Part shown: in pieces, positions 54,848 to 64,000 of the stretch
Position numbering within the stretch: position 1 is the first letter of the stretch
How the letters are laid out: each line of letters begins with the position of its first letter
Assembly: GCA_032716605.1 (NCBI GenBank)
Contig: CM064509.1
Coordinates: 41,220,938 to 41,284,937 of the forward strand
DNA length: 64,000 nucleotides
Origin: Paralithodes platypus
Lineage: Eukaryota > Arthropoda > Malacostraca > Decapoda > Lithodidae
Direction: 5' to 3'
Made by a program: the position numbers and the translations under genes
The notes under the pieces: model-generated
What the model saw: the letters and a program-made list of their open reading frames with translations, nothing else
The model's database searches: none
Told to the model about the DNA's origin: nothing

Positions 54848-57689
54848 ATGCCTTGCTTTCGCCAGGGCTGTGGCTCCCCGTGCTTGGACTGCCACAGGTC
54901 CTGCTTACGTCACTCTCAATGTGTGTCCTCTACGGCCTACCTCCCTGCTTTGTGTGGCCCGTGTATGGACCTGGTGGATGTGGTGGACCATCACCCTGGT
55001 TCCTCTGACGCGGCAGTGGCCTCTGCATCCCTTCAGTCTGTGTGGGCGGTGGTCTCCCACCACATCAGGACTGTGGGCCACCGTTCCCCGGCCTTTGTTG
55101 ACGACCGGATCCGCGTCGCCCTGGGCATCCCTGACCCGTCTGGGGGCCGTTTACCTGGCCCTCTCCCTGCTCGGGCCCTCCTCCCTGAGTCCCGTGGTCG
55201 GTCGTCACATCGTCGGGTGGATCCCCAGCTCCGTCCACGCTCTCGCTCTCCTCGTCGCTCGTCCTCTACTGCCCCTCCTCGTCCTCCTGCTCACCTTGAC
55301 TCCGCCGTTCGCCCTCGTCATGGTTCTCGCCCTGAGGCCGGGGTTAGCGTCTCTGCCCCTGTACGCCCTCCCCTGGCCTCTCCGGATAGGGGCTCTACTA
55401 CCTTCCGCCCGCTTCCCCTGCACAAAAGACGTCCTCTTCATTTGTCCTCTACGCGCACGGATGTTCATGCTGTAGCTGGCCCTCTGCTCCCTCCTTCTAC
55501 TCTGTCCAGGAGGGTCCGCCAGGATGTAGTTGCTTCTCCTCCTACTTCTCCTGCTTCGGTGCCTCTTCTTCCTTCTAGGTCTCGTCCCAAGGTGGAGGTT
55601 CCTCCCTCCTCCGCCTCGGTGTCGGGCCGCCCTGTTCTCTCAGCCCCGGGGATCCTTGCTCTGTTTCCCCCCGCGGCTCCTTCTGACCTCCTTTCACCCG
55701 GCCAGCCTTCCCCCTCTCGTCATCCTGCTCCTCTTCCTTCTTCTATTCCTGATCTTCGCTTGCCGGCTCCCCGTGAGGGTACCCCGCCGCTTGACTCGGT
55801 AGAGTATAGCGAGGTTTCGGGGTCCCCTTTCTCGGGGGCTGACGTGTCGCTGGAAGAGGGGGATGGTGATGTTTCCCCCTCGGGCGTTAGTGATCGGGAA
55901 CGAGACCCTCAGGACCGCCACGGCCGTCGTCGCTCGCCTTCTTTGGGCCGCGACGCTGCTGTTTCGTGTCATGGGTCTCGCTCTCGCTCACGCTCGCCCC
56001 TGCGGGCCGAACTATCTTCGGGGGGGGTCGCCTCTCTCGGATCGATTTTCGGCTATGCAGGGGTGGGTTGTGTCACACTTCGACGCGCGCTTGGAGGCGA
56101 TGCAAGAATCCCTCTTATCGCGCTTCTTGGCGGTGACACAACCTCAGCGCCTCACCCAACCTACCCCTGCTTTGGTCCCCCTCCCCTCTGCGGTGGACCA
56201 CATTCCTTCTCGCCCTGCTTCTCCGCCTGCCCGGTCGTCGGCTAGTACTGCTCCTGCCCTGGCTCAGGTGGTTGCCCCTACTGTCTCACATGCGGGGGTC
56301 CTCCGTCTGCTAGGGCAGGGTCCGCGCTTGCCCCCCATCCAAAAGGCCAAGGTCCCGTCGCGGACTATGCCGCTCCTCTATGGCTCCTTGGCTGTTTGGA
56401 AGGGGGTGCAGGCCTCCCACCCGGAGCGTGCTACCGACTTCCCGTCAGGTGAGAGGGCCCTACCTTTGGACTGGTCGGTCCAAATAAATGATAAAATGCA
56501 GTTCAGGGCGATCAGGGTGGATGGTCAGGTGGCCGACGTGGAGGTGCGGGCGTACCCGACAAGGACTGACCTTCAGTACTTTTCGGTGAAGCCCAAGCCC
56601 CCGTCTGCTCCTCGAACTAAGCTCTGGTCAGACTTCAGCCGCCAGGACATCCTTCAGGATGTTCAGTCCCTGGCTGTGTTAACGGGACTGTCCTCCTATG
56701 GGACGGGTTTGTGCGACGACGGTAAGCCTGGCTTAGCCGTCGTGCTCGATAACCCTCTCCCATTGGAGGCCTGGTTTGCTGAGGCCTTAGACTTTGCCAA
56801 CCGTTCCGTCGACAGATCTATTTCAGTCCCTCCCCCAGAGTCGTCACTGCTTTTGCCTCCTCTGGTATCTGTCGGCGGATTGGATGGCAAGTTCTGGTCC
56901 TGGATTAGCGCTCCCAAACTTGAAATTTGTGCTATTGCTAACCCGTTCTTCTCCCACCCAGATAAGTCCTCTGTCGACAGGGATTTTACCTTGCGGCAGA
57001 GGGTGGCGAACTTATTGTCTTGTCTTCTAGGTTCCCTCCAGACGTCTGTTCACCACCTGCGACTTATCGAGGCGACTGCACCTGGCGATCTTCGCGAGGG
57101 CTTGGACCACGTTCGGCGGATCCACCTTCAGCTCGCGGTGTCTTTGGTTCCCGAGCTGAAGGCGGTTTTGTGCGAGGCAACTCGGCAACGCCAGACGGTA
57201 AGGTCCTCGTTCTGCCGGAAGGCCCCTTTGGATATTCGTCAGGGTCTGTTATACTCTGAGCTATATACATCGGGGCTTTTTGCGCAGGATGCTTGGGAAC
57301 GCTACGCTTCTCTGTCGGCGGACCCTGCTTACGACACGCAAAGACGCGCTGTGTCGCGACCAGGGTCTTCGAAGTCCCTTCCTTCTGCCGGTCCCCTTCG
57401 GGGTGCTGCCGCCACTGCTGCCGCCAAGAAAGGGCGCAGGAAAGGGAAGTTGCCGGCCAGAGCGTCGGTTCCGCCTCGCACTTCTGCTCCTGCTCCCTTT
57501 CATCCCCGCCGAGAAGGGGCTGGCCAGCCTTCCACTTCCGGCCGCACTTCGACGGGGTCCGACGCACGACGGACATGGGATGGGGTGACCCGCCCTTTTC
57601 GGCGAGGTGGGGGGGGTAGGGGTGGTCAACGTGGCTCTTATGACCGTAGGGACCGTCCCGGGGGACCCTCCACGTCAAAAAATGTGTAG
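54848..57689 (+). CDS. DIRS-like gag protein (ORF1), one frameshift
   Basis: Presumed structural protein that packages element RNA. Starts MPCFRQGCGSPCLDCHRSC with paired cysteines (C8, C12, C15, C19) and LCGPC around residue 40, possibly metal-binding. A long Ser/Pro/Arg-rich region (including RSRSRSPLRAE) follows. The frame then changes at the G8 run 56020-56027, and the product continues with FSAMQGWVVSHFDARLEAMQ, a predicted helix. The conserved core has ALPLDWSVQINDKMQFRA and LRQRVANLLSCLLGSLQTS, and the C-terminus is basic with GGGGRGGQRGSYDRRDRPGG. The total is about 945 codons if both frames count. The start at 54848 is chosen because upstream sequence is a likely intron. The minus-strand region 3.4-8.4 kb is a diverged relative. 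Confidence 0.8.
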
Positions 57690-57907
57690 GTTCTCCAGGT
57701 CGGTCTCCTCCTTGTTCTCCTTCTCGCCTCGCAGAAAGGGTCGCTCACCTCGTCTCGGGGGCTCCCACAGGTTATTTTCGCCCTTGCGCCCTTCGGTGGC
57801 CACGAGGGACGTGGGGGCGGAAGATTGCACGGAGGGGTCTAACCTGGAGATGGAAGTCCAGACCCCCACTCAGCTCTTGTCAACGAAGCCGGCCTGTCTC
57901 TTCGGAG

Positions 57908-58799
57908 GTGGCCGACGTGATTACGTCCATGCACGGGCAGGGAATCGTCAAGGAGGTGAAAGCCGGTCACCCGGTTTTCCTCTCCCGTGTTTTTCTGGTA
58001 CCGAAGAAGGACTGCGACGCGATGCGACCGGTGGTGGATCTGTCGGCCCTCAACGGGCACATCGTGAACACACGGTTTCGGATGCTGACGGTGCACCAGG
58101 TACGACTGGCCCTGCGACCTCTGTCGTGGGTAGTGTCGCTGGACCTCAAGGATGCGTATTGGCACGTTCCTATCCATCCTCGTTTCCAGCGATTCTTGGC
58201 CGTTCAGACTTCCGATCGTGTGTTCATGTTCGACAGACTTCCCTTCGGTCGCAACATCGCGCCGCGGATCTTCTCGAAACTGGTAAAGCAGGCTCTGGAT
58301 CCTCTCCTCAGGGGCGGCCTCCAGATCCTGTTTTACTTGGACGACTGGTTGATAGTTTCAGACACCCTAGAACAGTGCGTCTACGACACCCTCACAGTAG
58401 TTCAACACATCACACAGTTAGGGTTCAAAATCAATATTCCCAAGTCCCGCCTGACCCCGTCGCGTGTCGTGACGTGGGTAGGTCTCGAATGGGATCTGAC
58501 CAACGCTACAGTGACCCAGAGTCAGCCAAACGCGGTGAAACTTCGCAGGAAGGTCTTCGCCGTGTTGCACTCGGTCTCCCTCACGAGGAATATCTGGGAC
58601 TCGTTAGTGGGTTCGCTGAATTGGGCCGCTCTGACCATTCCCTTAGGGAGGCTCAGGCTGCGCCGCCTAATACTCATGGGCAACAAGGTGTTTCCGTTGG
58701 CCCCTATGGATCGGCTCATGCCGATCCCGCGTACCATTCACAGACGCTTAGGACACTGGGTTGCTCGGGGCACGCTCTCTGCGGCTGTGCCCTGGACCG
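57908..58799 (+). CDS. DIRS-like reverse transcriptase
   Basis: Starts MADVITSMHGQGIVKEVKAG; the true start may be upstream, as pol of this class can overlap gag. RT blocks: VFLVPKKDCDAMRPVVDLSA, WVVSLDLKDAYWHVPI (motif A aspartate), FDRLPFGRNIAPRIFSKL (motif B), LQILFYLDDWLIVS (motif C, YLDD), LGFKINIPKSRLTPS (D) and VTWVGLEWDL (E). The 'LKDAYWHVPI' and 'YLDDWLI' forms are typical of DIRS/Ngaro RTs. It copies element RNA into DNA. The reading frame leaves the RNase H frame at the C7 run 58800-58806. Confidence 0.92.
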
Positions 58800-58806
58800 C
58801 CCCCCC

Positions 58807-59315
58807 GCCGACGATCTGGGTACAGATGCGTCGAGCGAGGTAGGGTGGGGTTACCAATCCAACCTGGGACATCAACATCACGGCAGATGGGTGGGACACA
58901 CACACCTACACATCAATGCCCTCGAACTGTTGGTTCCCTTGTTCTTCCTGAGGGACCACGCGCTGGCCCTTCGGGGAAAGTCGGTGGCCTTCAGGATGGA
59001 CAATCAGACAGCTGTCCACTGTATCCAAAAGCAGGGGTCCTCCAGGTCTTTGACTCTGTTGGGGATCTCAGAGAAGTTGTTCTTCCTCGCGAACCGACAC
59101 AACATCTCCCTGCACGCCTCCTACCTGCCCGGGACTGCCAACCTGTGGGCGGACGCCCTGTCGCGAGGACAGGGCGTTCTTGTAGAATGGGCGATGAAAC
59201 AGACTGTATTCGACGACCTCGCAGCTTCCTGGGGTGTTCCGGAGGTCGACTTGTTCGCATCGAAGGAGACGCGCAAGTTGCCTCAGTACCTATCCCTCCG
59301 GACTCGCACTCCGGA
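58807..59315 (+). CDS. DIRS-like RNase H domain
   Basis: Read in a different frame from the RT. Catalytic acidic residues are visible in LGTDASSEVGWGYQ (first D), HINALELLVPLFFL (E), KSVAFRMDNQTAVHCIQKQG (second D) and LWADALSRG (last D). The following VPEVDLFASKETRKLPQYLS is the usual DIRS connector toward the recombinase. It would degrade RNA in RNA:DNA hybrids. The frame changes again at the G5 run 59316-59320. Confidence 0.88.
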
Positions 59316-59320
59316 GGGGG

Positions 59321-60563
59321 TCCGGACGCTTTCATGGAAGACTGGACCAGGTGGCAGTCGATATACATATTTCCGCCACCAGACGCACTGTTGATGTGCA
59401 AAGTCCTCGCGGCTGCGGCTGTACCGCGGCAGAGTCTGGCTAATAGCGCCTCTGTGGCCAGCCCAGGCTTGGTACTCCCAGTTGAAGCGGTGGTGCCCGA
59501 GTCCGGTCCCTCTCCCTCTCTCAAACTTCCACTTGAGCCAGGTTGGCGACCTGCGGACCTCGTTGGCCTTCGCATCGTGGATGTTCGTCAGGCACGGTGG
59601 CTCCCAGTCCACGGACGGGACCTGACTGACTTCCTGAAGCGTTCATGGACGTCTTCGACTTGGGGGACTTACGAGTCCCACTGGAGGTCTTTTACTAGGT
59701 GGATACAGGACACTCGCCAGACTGTTAGCTCTCCTTCCCTCGTCCTACACTACTTGTTTCACCTCTTCCGTACACGTCGCTTTCAAGTCAACACTATACG
59801 TAACCACTTGTCTGCCATCCGGGAGGTCTTTGAGTCCGTCACTGGGCTGGTCGTTCCTCCGAAGGAGCTGGATTCCTTCATGAAGGCTGCCTTCAGGGAG
59901 CGACCGCCTCCGCGCCAGATCCCTCCTCAGTGGGATCTGGGGCGTGCTCTGGACCTTCTGGCTTCACACACATATACACGGGATACTACACCGGTTCAGT
60001 TGCTGGAGCGTACACTCTTCCTTGTCGCTCTGGCCACTGGGGATAGGGTGTCTGAACTCGCTGCCATGTCGCGGTCCCAGGAATGCATGCGCTTCTCCCC
60101 GTCCTTGAATGTCATCACGTTAGCCCCCTCCCCTCATTTTGTTGCCAAGAATGAGAGAGAGACCCACGTTTTCAAGCCTTTCACCATCCAGGCTTTAAAG
60201 CGTGGGCATACTCACCATGTGTTGTGCCCGGTGCAGGCCTTGCACTCCTATGTTGAGTCTGTGGCTCCGACTTCGGGTACTGCTGTGTGGGTGTCTCCTC
60301 GTCCTGGTAGGAGGCTCTCGAAGGTACAGATAGGACGCCACATTTGTCGGGTCATTCGTGCCAGTAACCCTGCTTGTCAGGGTTCTGCGCACGATGTGCG
60401 ATCCTTTGCTGCCTCCTTACGGTTCCTGCAGACTCGTTCGTTGCCTGACGTCGCCTCGGCGGGTTTGTGGTCTTCTGTCCATACCTTCGTCTCCTCCTAC
60501 CTCTCCATGTCCATTGTTAGACCCCCTCGGCCTGTGATAGCTCTCGGGAGTCGTGTTTCCTAG
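59321..60563 (+). CDS. DIRS-like tyrosine recombinase
   Basis: Begins with the connector DAFMEDWTRWQSIYIFPPPD. About 59411-59530 reads best in another frame (LRLYRGRVWLIAPLWPAQAW), so two more shifts are likely. The core in the main frame has SSTWGTYESHWRSFTRWIQD and FQVNTIRNHLSAIREVFESV (SAM-like N-terminal DNA-binding part). The catalytic domain follows with R in LVALATGDRVSELAAMSRSQ, HxxR in SAHDVRSFAASLRF and the nucleophile tyrosine in SSVHTFVSSYLSM. It would integrate the circular DNA form. The stop is at 60561-60563. Confidence 0.9.
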
Positions 60564-61000
60564 GGCTCTCGCGAAGTTGCCTGGTCTTCCCCCCTAGTCA
60601 CTCTTTCTTTTACTTTGTTTTCTTTAGAAAAGGGGGGGAGGGAAGTACGGGTTTGCAACACTGGATTGCAAGTTTGGGATTATGTTATATGTATACAGTA
60701 CATAAGTGTTTTTGCCTCATTGAAAATTGTGTTTTGTTTATGTGATCCATGTTTTTGTTCGTTTTGGAAGAAAAGGGTTTTTGTGTACAGTACTTTTTGG
60801 TTTAAGACAAGTCTATGATTTTGCATTACTATGAATGACGGGCACGTGTTAAAACTGCTCTTTTTAGCTACTCCTCAGTTTTTCACTCTTTTATTAAACT
60901 CTCTTGTTTAAATTGTGTTTCTTTGTCATTCATAATTTTGTCTTATGCATTGTTTTTTTTGGTATGTTGGGCTTGGATGTCATCCTCCTATTTGTTATGC
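60564..61000 (+). other. DIRS-like 3' untranslated region
   Basis: AT-rich, no coding. ttttattaaactctcttg near 60890 offers an ATTAAA-type polyadenylation signal. Confidence 0.6.
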
Positions 61001-61114
61001 AGCCTTGACGTTGGATTTGCCAAGACTACTAACAAATTGGGAGGTTTGACGTACCTCCCAACCTACCAAATAGGAAAACCTACTATTTGGTAGTAGTCTT
61101 GGAAAATCCAACGT
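61001..61114 (+). repeat. DIRS-like internal complementary region
   Basis: 61001-61038 (agccttgacgttggatttgc ... ctaacaaatt) is the reverse complement of the left outer end (53109-53148). 61039-61114 (gggaggtttgacgtacctcc ... ttggaaaatccaacgt) is the reverse complement of the right outer end (about 61446-61523). The junction near 61038/61039 therefore represents the joined ends of a circle and defines both element boundaries. Confidence 0.92.
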
Positions 61115-61176
61115 ACATAATACCCTCCCTCACGCCGGACCCCTGCCCATCCGCGTTCTTCTGCTGACGTGAGATG

Positions 61177-61471
61177 TGATAACAAGAGAGGGTCGCTCAT
61201 GCGCACGTTCGACAGGGATCGGCGCATGACGGAACACGGGATGGGCCTTGAGCGGTAACTAAGGTAAACCCCTTTTTCTTCTCTTCTATACTTTTTTCAC
61301 CTTCGGTGGTAGTTTTGGTTAATGTACAACGTCTCCTAGAGCAAGATAAGGAGTAGACTCTAGACGTTTTCTTTTTAACCGCGGTTGGAATGACGACATA
61401 GCAGTCAAAATAGACAAGTCGTCATTGCAATTAGGTTAATAGCCTTGACGTTGGATTTTCCAAGACTACTA
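61177..61471 (-). repeat. DIRS-like right inverted terminal repeat
   Basis: Reverse complement of 53117-53411. Beyond it, 61472-61523 adds two small hairpins (ccaaatag...ctatttgg and gggaggt...acctccc) that are absent from the left end. Confidence 0.92.
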
Positions 61472-61760
61472 CCAAATAGTAGGTTTTCCTATTTGGTAGG
61501 TTGGGAGGTACGTCAAACCTCCCATACATATATATTATAATAAGGGAAAATGTGGCAATATACGAGATGCAGTTTGGCTTTATGCCGTGGCACCACTGAT
61601 GCTATTATTATAGTTAGACAGCTCCAGAAGTACCTGGGAAGAAATAAGAAACTCTATTATGTCATTGTGGATATAGAGAAAGCCTTTGACAGAGTGCCAG
61701 AGAGGTTATGCAATGGGCGGCATTATGGGCCATGAGAAAACTTGGCTTGGAGGAGTGGTT

Positions 61761-62164
61761 GTTGTTGTTGTTGTTGTTCCCCAAGCTGCCTGGCCGAACA
61801 GCCCCAAGGCCCCGAGCAAGGCCAAGGCCATAACCGAGCGCCCCCACAGAACCCTCCCTGCCGACCACAATAAAGCCTGGGTGACCGAAGCCACTCATGG
61901 CGGGGAGCTGAGGAGGGTGCGGAAACGCCCGGGAAACCAAAGCTCCACCCAGGGACCTGTGCCCCTCGGCAATTATGAAGAGAAAGTTGAGGGGCAAAGG
62001 AAAAATGTGACACTTTGGCTTCCAATCTTGGTAGATTGGGAGGACAATCCACGGAAGAGACGCCGTCACTTGAGATCTAGAAAATGTATAAGTAAAAGGA
62101 ACAGTCAGAGTAAGCTATGGGTATGGCAGAGATCGCTCAGTTCTCACTCTGATAGACCAGCCCA
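61761..62164 (-). mobile_element. AAC-tailed SINE-like element, family S, in LINE (reversed)
   Basis: A 404-bp, 5'-truncated copy. The exact 13-bp target duplication tggaggagtggtt lies at 61748-61760 and 62165-62177. The host LINE reads through the join as LGLEEWLVRVV, which confirms the insertion. The tail is (GTT)n on the plus strand. Confidence 0.92.
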
Positions 62165-62236
62165 TGGAGGAGTGGTTGGTGCGAGTGGTATTGAAGATGT
62201 ATGAGGGCTCCCAAGCGACGGTGAGGGTGAAAGGGG

Positions 62237-62467
62237 AGATGATGATGATGATGCAGTTTTTACCACCATACACTCCCTGCTGAATAGCAAGGCTAGGGTA
62301 GGTGCCCTGATGAATCAGGGACTTAGTGAATAGTTGCCACAGATTGCTAGACCGCACCGTTCACCAACAGCACTGACGTCTGCCAATAACTCACTGGCTG
62401 GCCCGAGGCTCGAACCGTCAACCTCGCGGTTAGCAGGCGAACGCTCTACCAATCGAGCTACGGCCTG
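62237..62467 (-). mobile_element. tRNA-derived SINE, family B (reversed), in LINE
   Basis: On the minus strand: head gtagctcgattggtagagcg (box A), box B ggttcgagcctcgggcc, body with gtgagttattggcagacgtc, and a (CAT)n-type tail seen as gatgatgatgatgatg at 62237-62252. It interrupts the LINE between VRVKG and VNVGVHQG. A second copy lies at 63612-63800. Confidence 0.85.
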
Positions 62468-63063
62468 TGGCTGAGTAATTAGTTCTTGGTGAATGTTGGA
62501 GTGCATCAGGGTTCAGTCCTGAGCCCACTCTTGTTTGTCCTGGTCTTGGAAACACTGTCGAGAGAGTTCAGGTCGGGTCTGCCAAGGGACCTGCTCTACA
62601 CAGATGACCTGGTGCTGATCGCTGACAGTGTGGCTCAAGCTGAGACCATGTTCCTAAGGTAGCAGGAGGGAATGGCAGATAAGGAATTAAGAGTGAACAT
62701 ATACAAACAAAAATCATGATCTGCGGCAATGAACCTGGAAAACTGCGGTACAGAGCGGTAGTTTCCTTTGTCCTGTCTGTATACATCCATGAATGGGTAC
62801 ATAAGAGGTGTAGTGGTTTGAGGGGCCCCTTGTCGCAAGCCGTTAACTTTGAATGTGCCATAATGTAGGGGGTTCTCGGCAGTAACAGATCCACCTAGTA
62901 GCATAGAGTTTGGGGATGTGCACCTGGAATGTGTCAATAAGTACTGTTACTTGGGCGACATGATTGCTGCTGATAGTGGGGCTGAGGCCTGCTCAGTTGC
63001 GAGAGTTAGAAGTGAATGGAAGAAGTTGAGAGAGACACTGCCATTACTGACCATGAAAGGGTC

Positions 63064-63419
63064 ATACCCATAGCTTACTCTGACTGTTCCTTTTACTTTT
63101 ATATTTTCTAGATCTCAAGTGACGGCGTCTCTTCCGTGGATTGACCTCCCAGTCTACCTAGATTGGAAGCCAAAGCGTCAATTTTTTTTCCTTTGCCCCT
63201 CAACTTTCTCTTCATAATTGCTGAGGGGCACAGGGCCCTGGGTGGGGCTTTGGTTTCCCGGGCGTTTCCACACCCTCCTCAGCTCCCCGCCATGGAGTGG
63301 CTTCGGTCACCCAGGCTTTATTGTGGTCGGCAGTGAGGGTTCTGTGGGGGCGCACGGTTATGGCCTTGGCCTTGCTCGGGGCCTTGGGGCTGTTCGGCCA
63401 GGCAGCTTGGGCAACAACA
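63064..63419 (+). mobile_element. AAC-tailed SINE-like element, family S, copy 5
   Basis: Begins inside the family consensus at cccatagcttactctgactg and ends ggcagcttgggcaacaacaa. 5'-truncated; no clear target duplication. Confidence 0.85.
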
Positions 63420-63611
63420 ACTACTAAAAGAGAGGTAATATAGTACTTGTGTTAGAAATGTGATGGTGTATGCTAGGGCAGCCAAGATGGAAGATATAAA
63501 TAGGATGGAACAAAATTAAATGAGGATGATGAGATGGATATGTGGGTCTGCTATGAAAGACAGAACCCCCAGTGTAGAACTCAGTGGGCGATTAGGCATT
63601 GAAAGAATTAA

Positions 63612-63800
63612 TGCGTAGCGTGGTTGGTAGATTACTCGCCTGCAAACTGTGAGGTTGATGGTTCGAGTCTCGGGCCGGTCAGTGTGTTATTGGCAGATGC
63701 CAGTGCTGTTGGTGGACGGTGACGTCTAGCAATCTGTGGCAACTATTCACTGAAGTCCCTGACCATCAGGGCACCCACCCTAGCCCAGCTAGGGCCACAA
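63612..63800 (+). mobile_element. tRNA-derived SINE, family B, copy 2
   Basis: Head gtagcgtggttggtagatta, box B ggttcgagtctcgggcc at about 63661-63677, body tgttattggcagatgccagt and catcagggcacccaccctag. It matches the minus-strand copy at 62237-62467 over ~180 bp. Confidence 0.85.
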
Positions 63801-64000
63801 CTAAAAGAGCTACACTCCTAAATGGCTACAATCTGTTCCTTCTGTAGTTTCTCTATGCCCGATAAGTTGAATGTTCTTTTGATATATGACACAGCCCTTG
63901 TATCCATCACAATACCCTGCGTGCAAAACCACTTGAACCCCAGACAATGTTGCTTGCAAATTTAATAATTATTATTATTGCTATGCCATAAATATAATGT
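63801..64000. other. Non-coding end of window
   Basis: No feature recognised; a short ATT run at 63965-63980 may be a repeat tail. Confidence 0.4.

Larger units (their letters stand above)
53109..61523 (+). mobile_element. Complete DIRS-like tyrosine-recombinase retrotransposon
   Basis: An 8.4-kb element with all structural parts of the DIRS class: inverted terminal repeats (53117-53411 and 61177-61471, 295 bp each), gag, reverse transcriptase, RNase H, tyrosine recombinase, and an internal complementary region (61001-61114) joining reversed copies of both outer ends. DIRS elements are thought to copy through a circular intermediate and integrate by recombinase without target duplication; none is visible here. 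The right outer end carries a 52-nt extension (61472-61523), the left only 8 nt. Coding is broken by several frame changes, mostly at homopolymers. Two possible poly-A signals of ATTAAA type lie near 60893. Confidence 0.93.
61545..63610 (+). mobile_element. Decayed LINE carrying nested SINE insertions
   Basis: Reverse transcriptase pieces in order: RGTTDAIIIVRQLQKYLGRN and VIVDIEKAFDRVPE (motif A, 61585-61700), LVRVVLKMYEGSQATVRVKG (62175-62235), VNVGVHQGSVLSPLLFVLVL (motif B, 62490-62550), LLYTDDLVLIADSV (motif C, YTDD, 62588-62632), a cysteine-containing piece (62770-62830), YLGDMIAADSGAEA-like text (62945-62990), and MRMMRWICGSAMKDR with LSGRLGIERINA (63515-63612). Four SINE insertions separate these. 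It is the same family as 24790-26930. Confidence 0.8.

Noticed and set aside
54648..55475. A 275-codon plus-strand frame overlapping gag
   Set aside because: Different frame from gag, no recognised domain, spans the predicted intron; likely a GC-driven open frame.
57607..58800. Frame-1 open region before the RNase H domain
   Set aside because: The RT motifs are in another frame here; this stretch is an out-of-frame shadow until about 58807.

Overview
The window looks like nuclear DNA of an arthropod, most likely a decapod crustacean. The grounds are one intron-less host gene, AT-rich intergenic DNA full of short tandem repeats, and a dense nested mixture of non-LTR retrotransposons, tRNA-derived SINEs, foldback/MITE elements and DIRS-like retrotransposons, a class known to be common in decapods. 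The species assignment is an inference. No bacterial, organellar or rRNA sequence was seen.

Layout. 1-9.6 kb: a decayed minus-strand DIRS-like gag region (about 8.36 to 3.4 kb), split by three later insertions, two of which have readable target-site duplications: a LINE at 4204-5324, a poly-A SINE-like element at about 6064-6625 and an AAC-tailed SINE-like element at 7571-8113. 9.6-14.1 kb: two LINE reverse transcriptase copies, one broken by a single visible nonsense codon within its main reading frame, then a LINE fragment and a reversed tRNA-like SINE. 14.2-19.4 kb: two DNA transposons with terminal inverted repeats and a foldback element. 19.8-20.9 kb: the only convincing host gene, SF3A2 (splicing factor 3A subunit 2), with an antisense LINE 86 bp downstream of its stop codon. 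23-27 kb: nested LINE/CR1/MITE debris. 27-53 kb: AT-rich non-coding DNA with MITEs (including a TTAA-flanked piggyBac-like family of five), pogo/mariner-like elements, minisatellites, SINEs and foldbacks. 53.1-61.5 kb: a structurally complete DIRS-like retrotransposon. 61.5-64 kb: a decayed LINE carrying four nested SINE insertions.

Most notable. (1) The 8.4-kb DIRS-like element has matching 295-bp inverted terminal repeats and an internal complementary region that joins copies of both outer ends, plus gag, reverse transcriptase, RNase H and tyrosine recombinase. Its leader holds three copies of a perfect 14-bp palindrome, CCGCAAATTTGCGG. (2) An AAC-tailed SINE-like family (five copies) shares its last ~60 bp with a LINE family also present here, which suggests a SINE-LINE partnership. 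(3) At three foldback elements the outer end of one arm has been amplified into a tandem array. (4) Most pol frame breaks in the DIRS-like element lie at homopolymer runs, so decay and assembly error cannot be told apart from this sequence alone.
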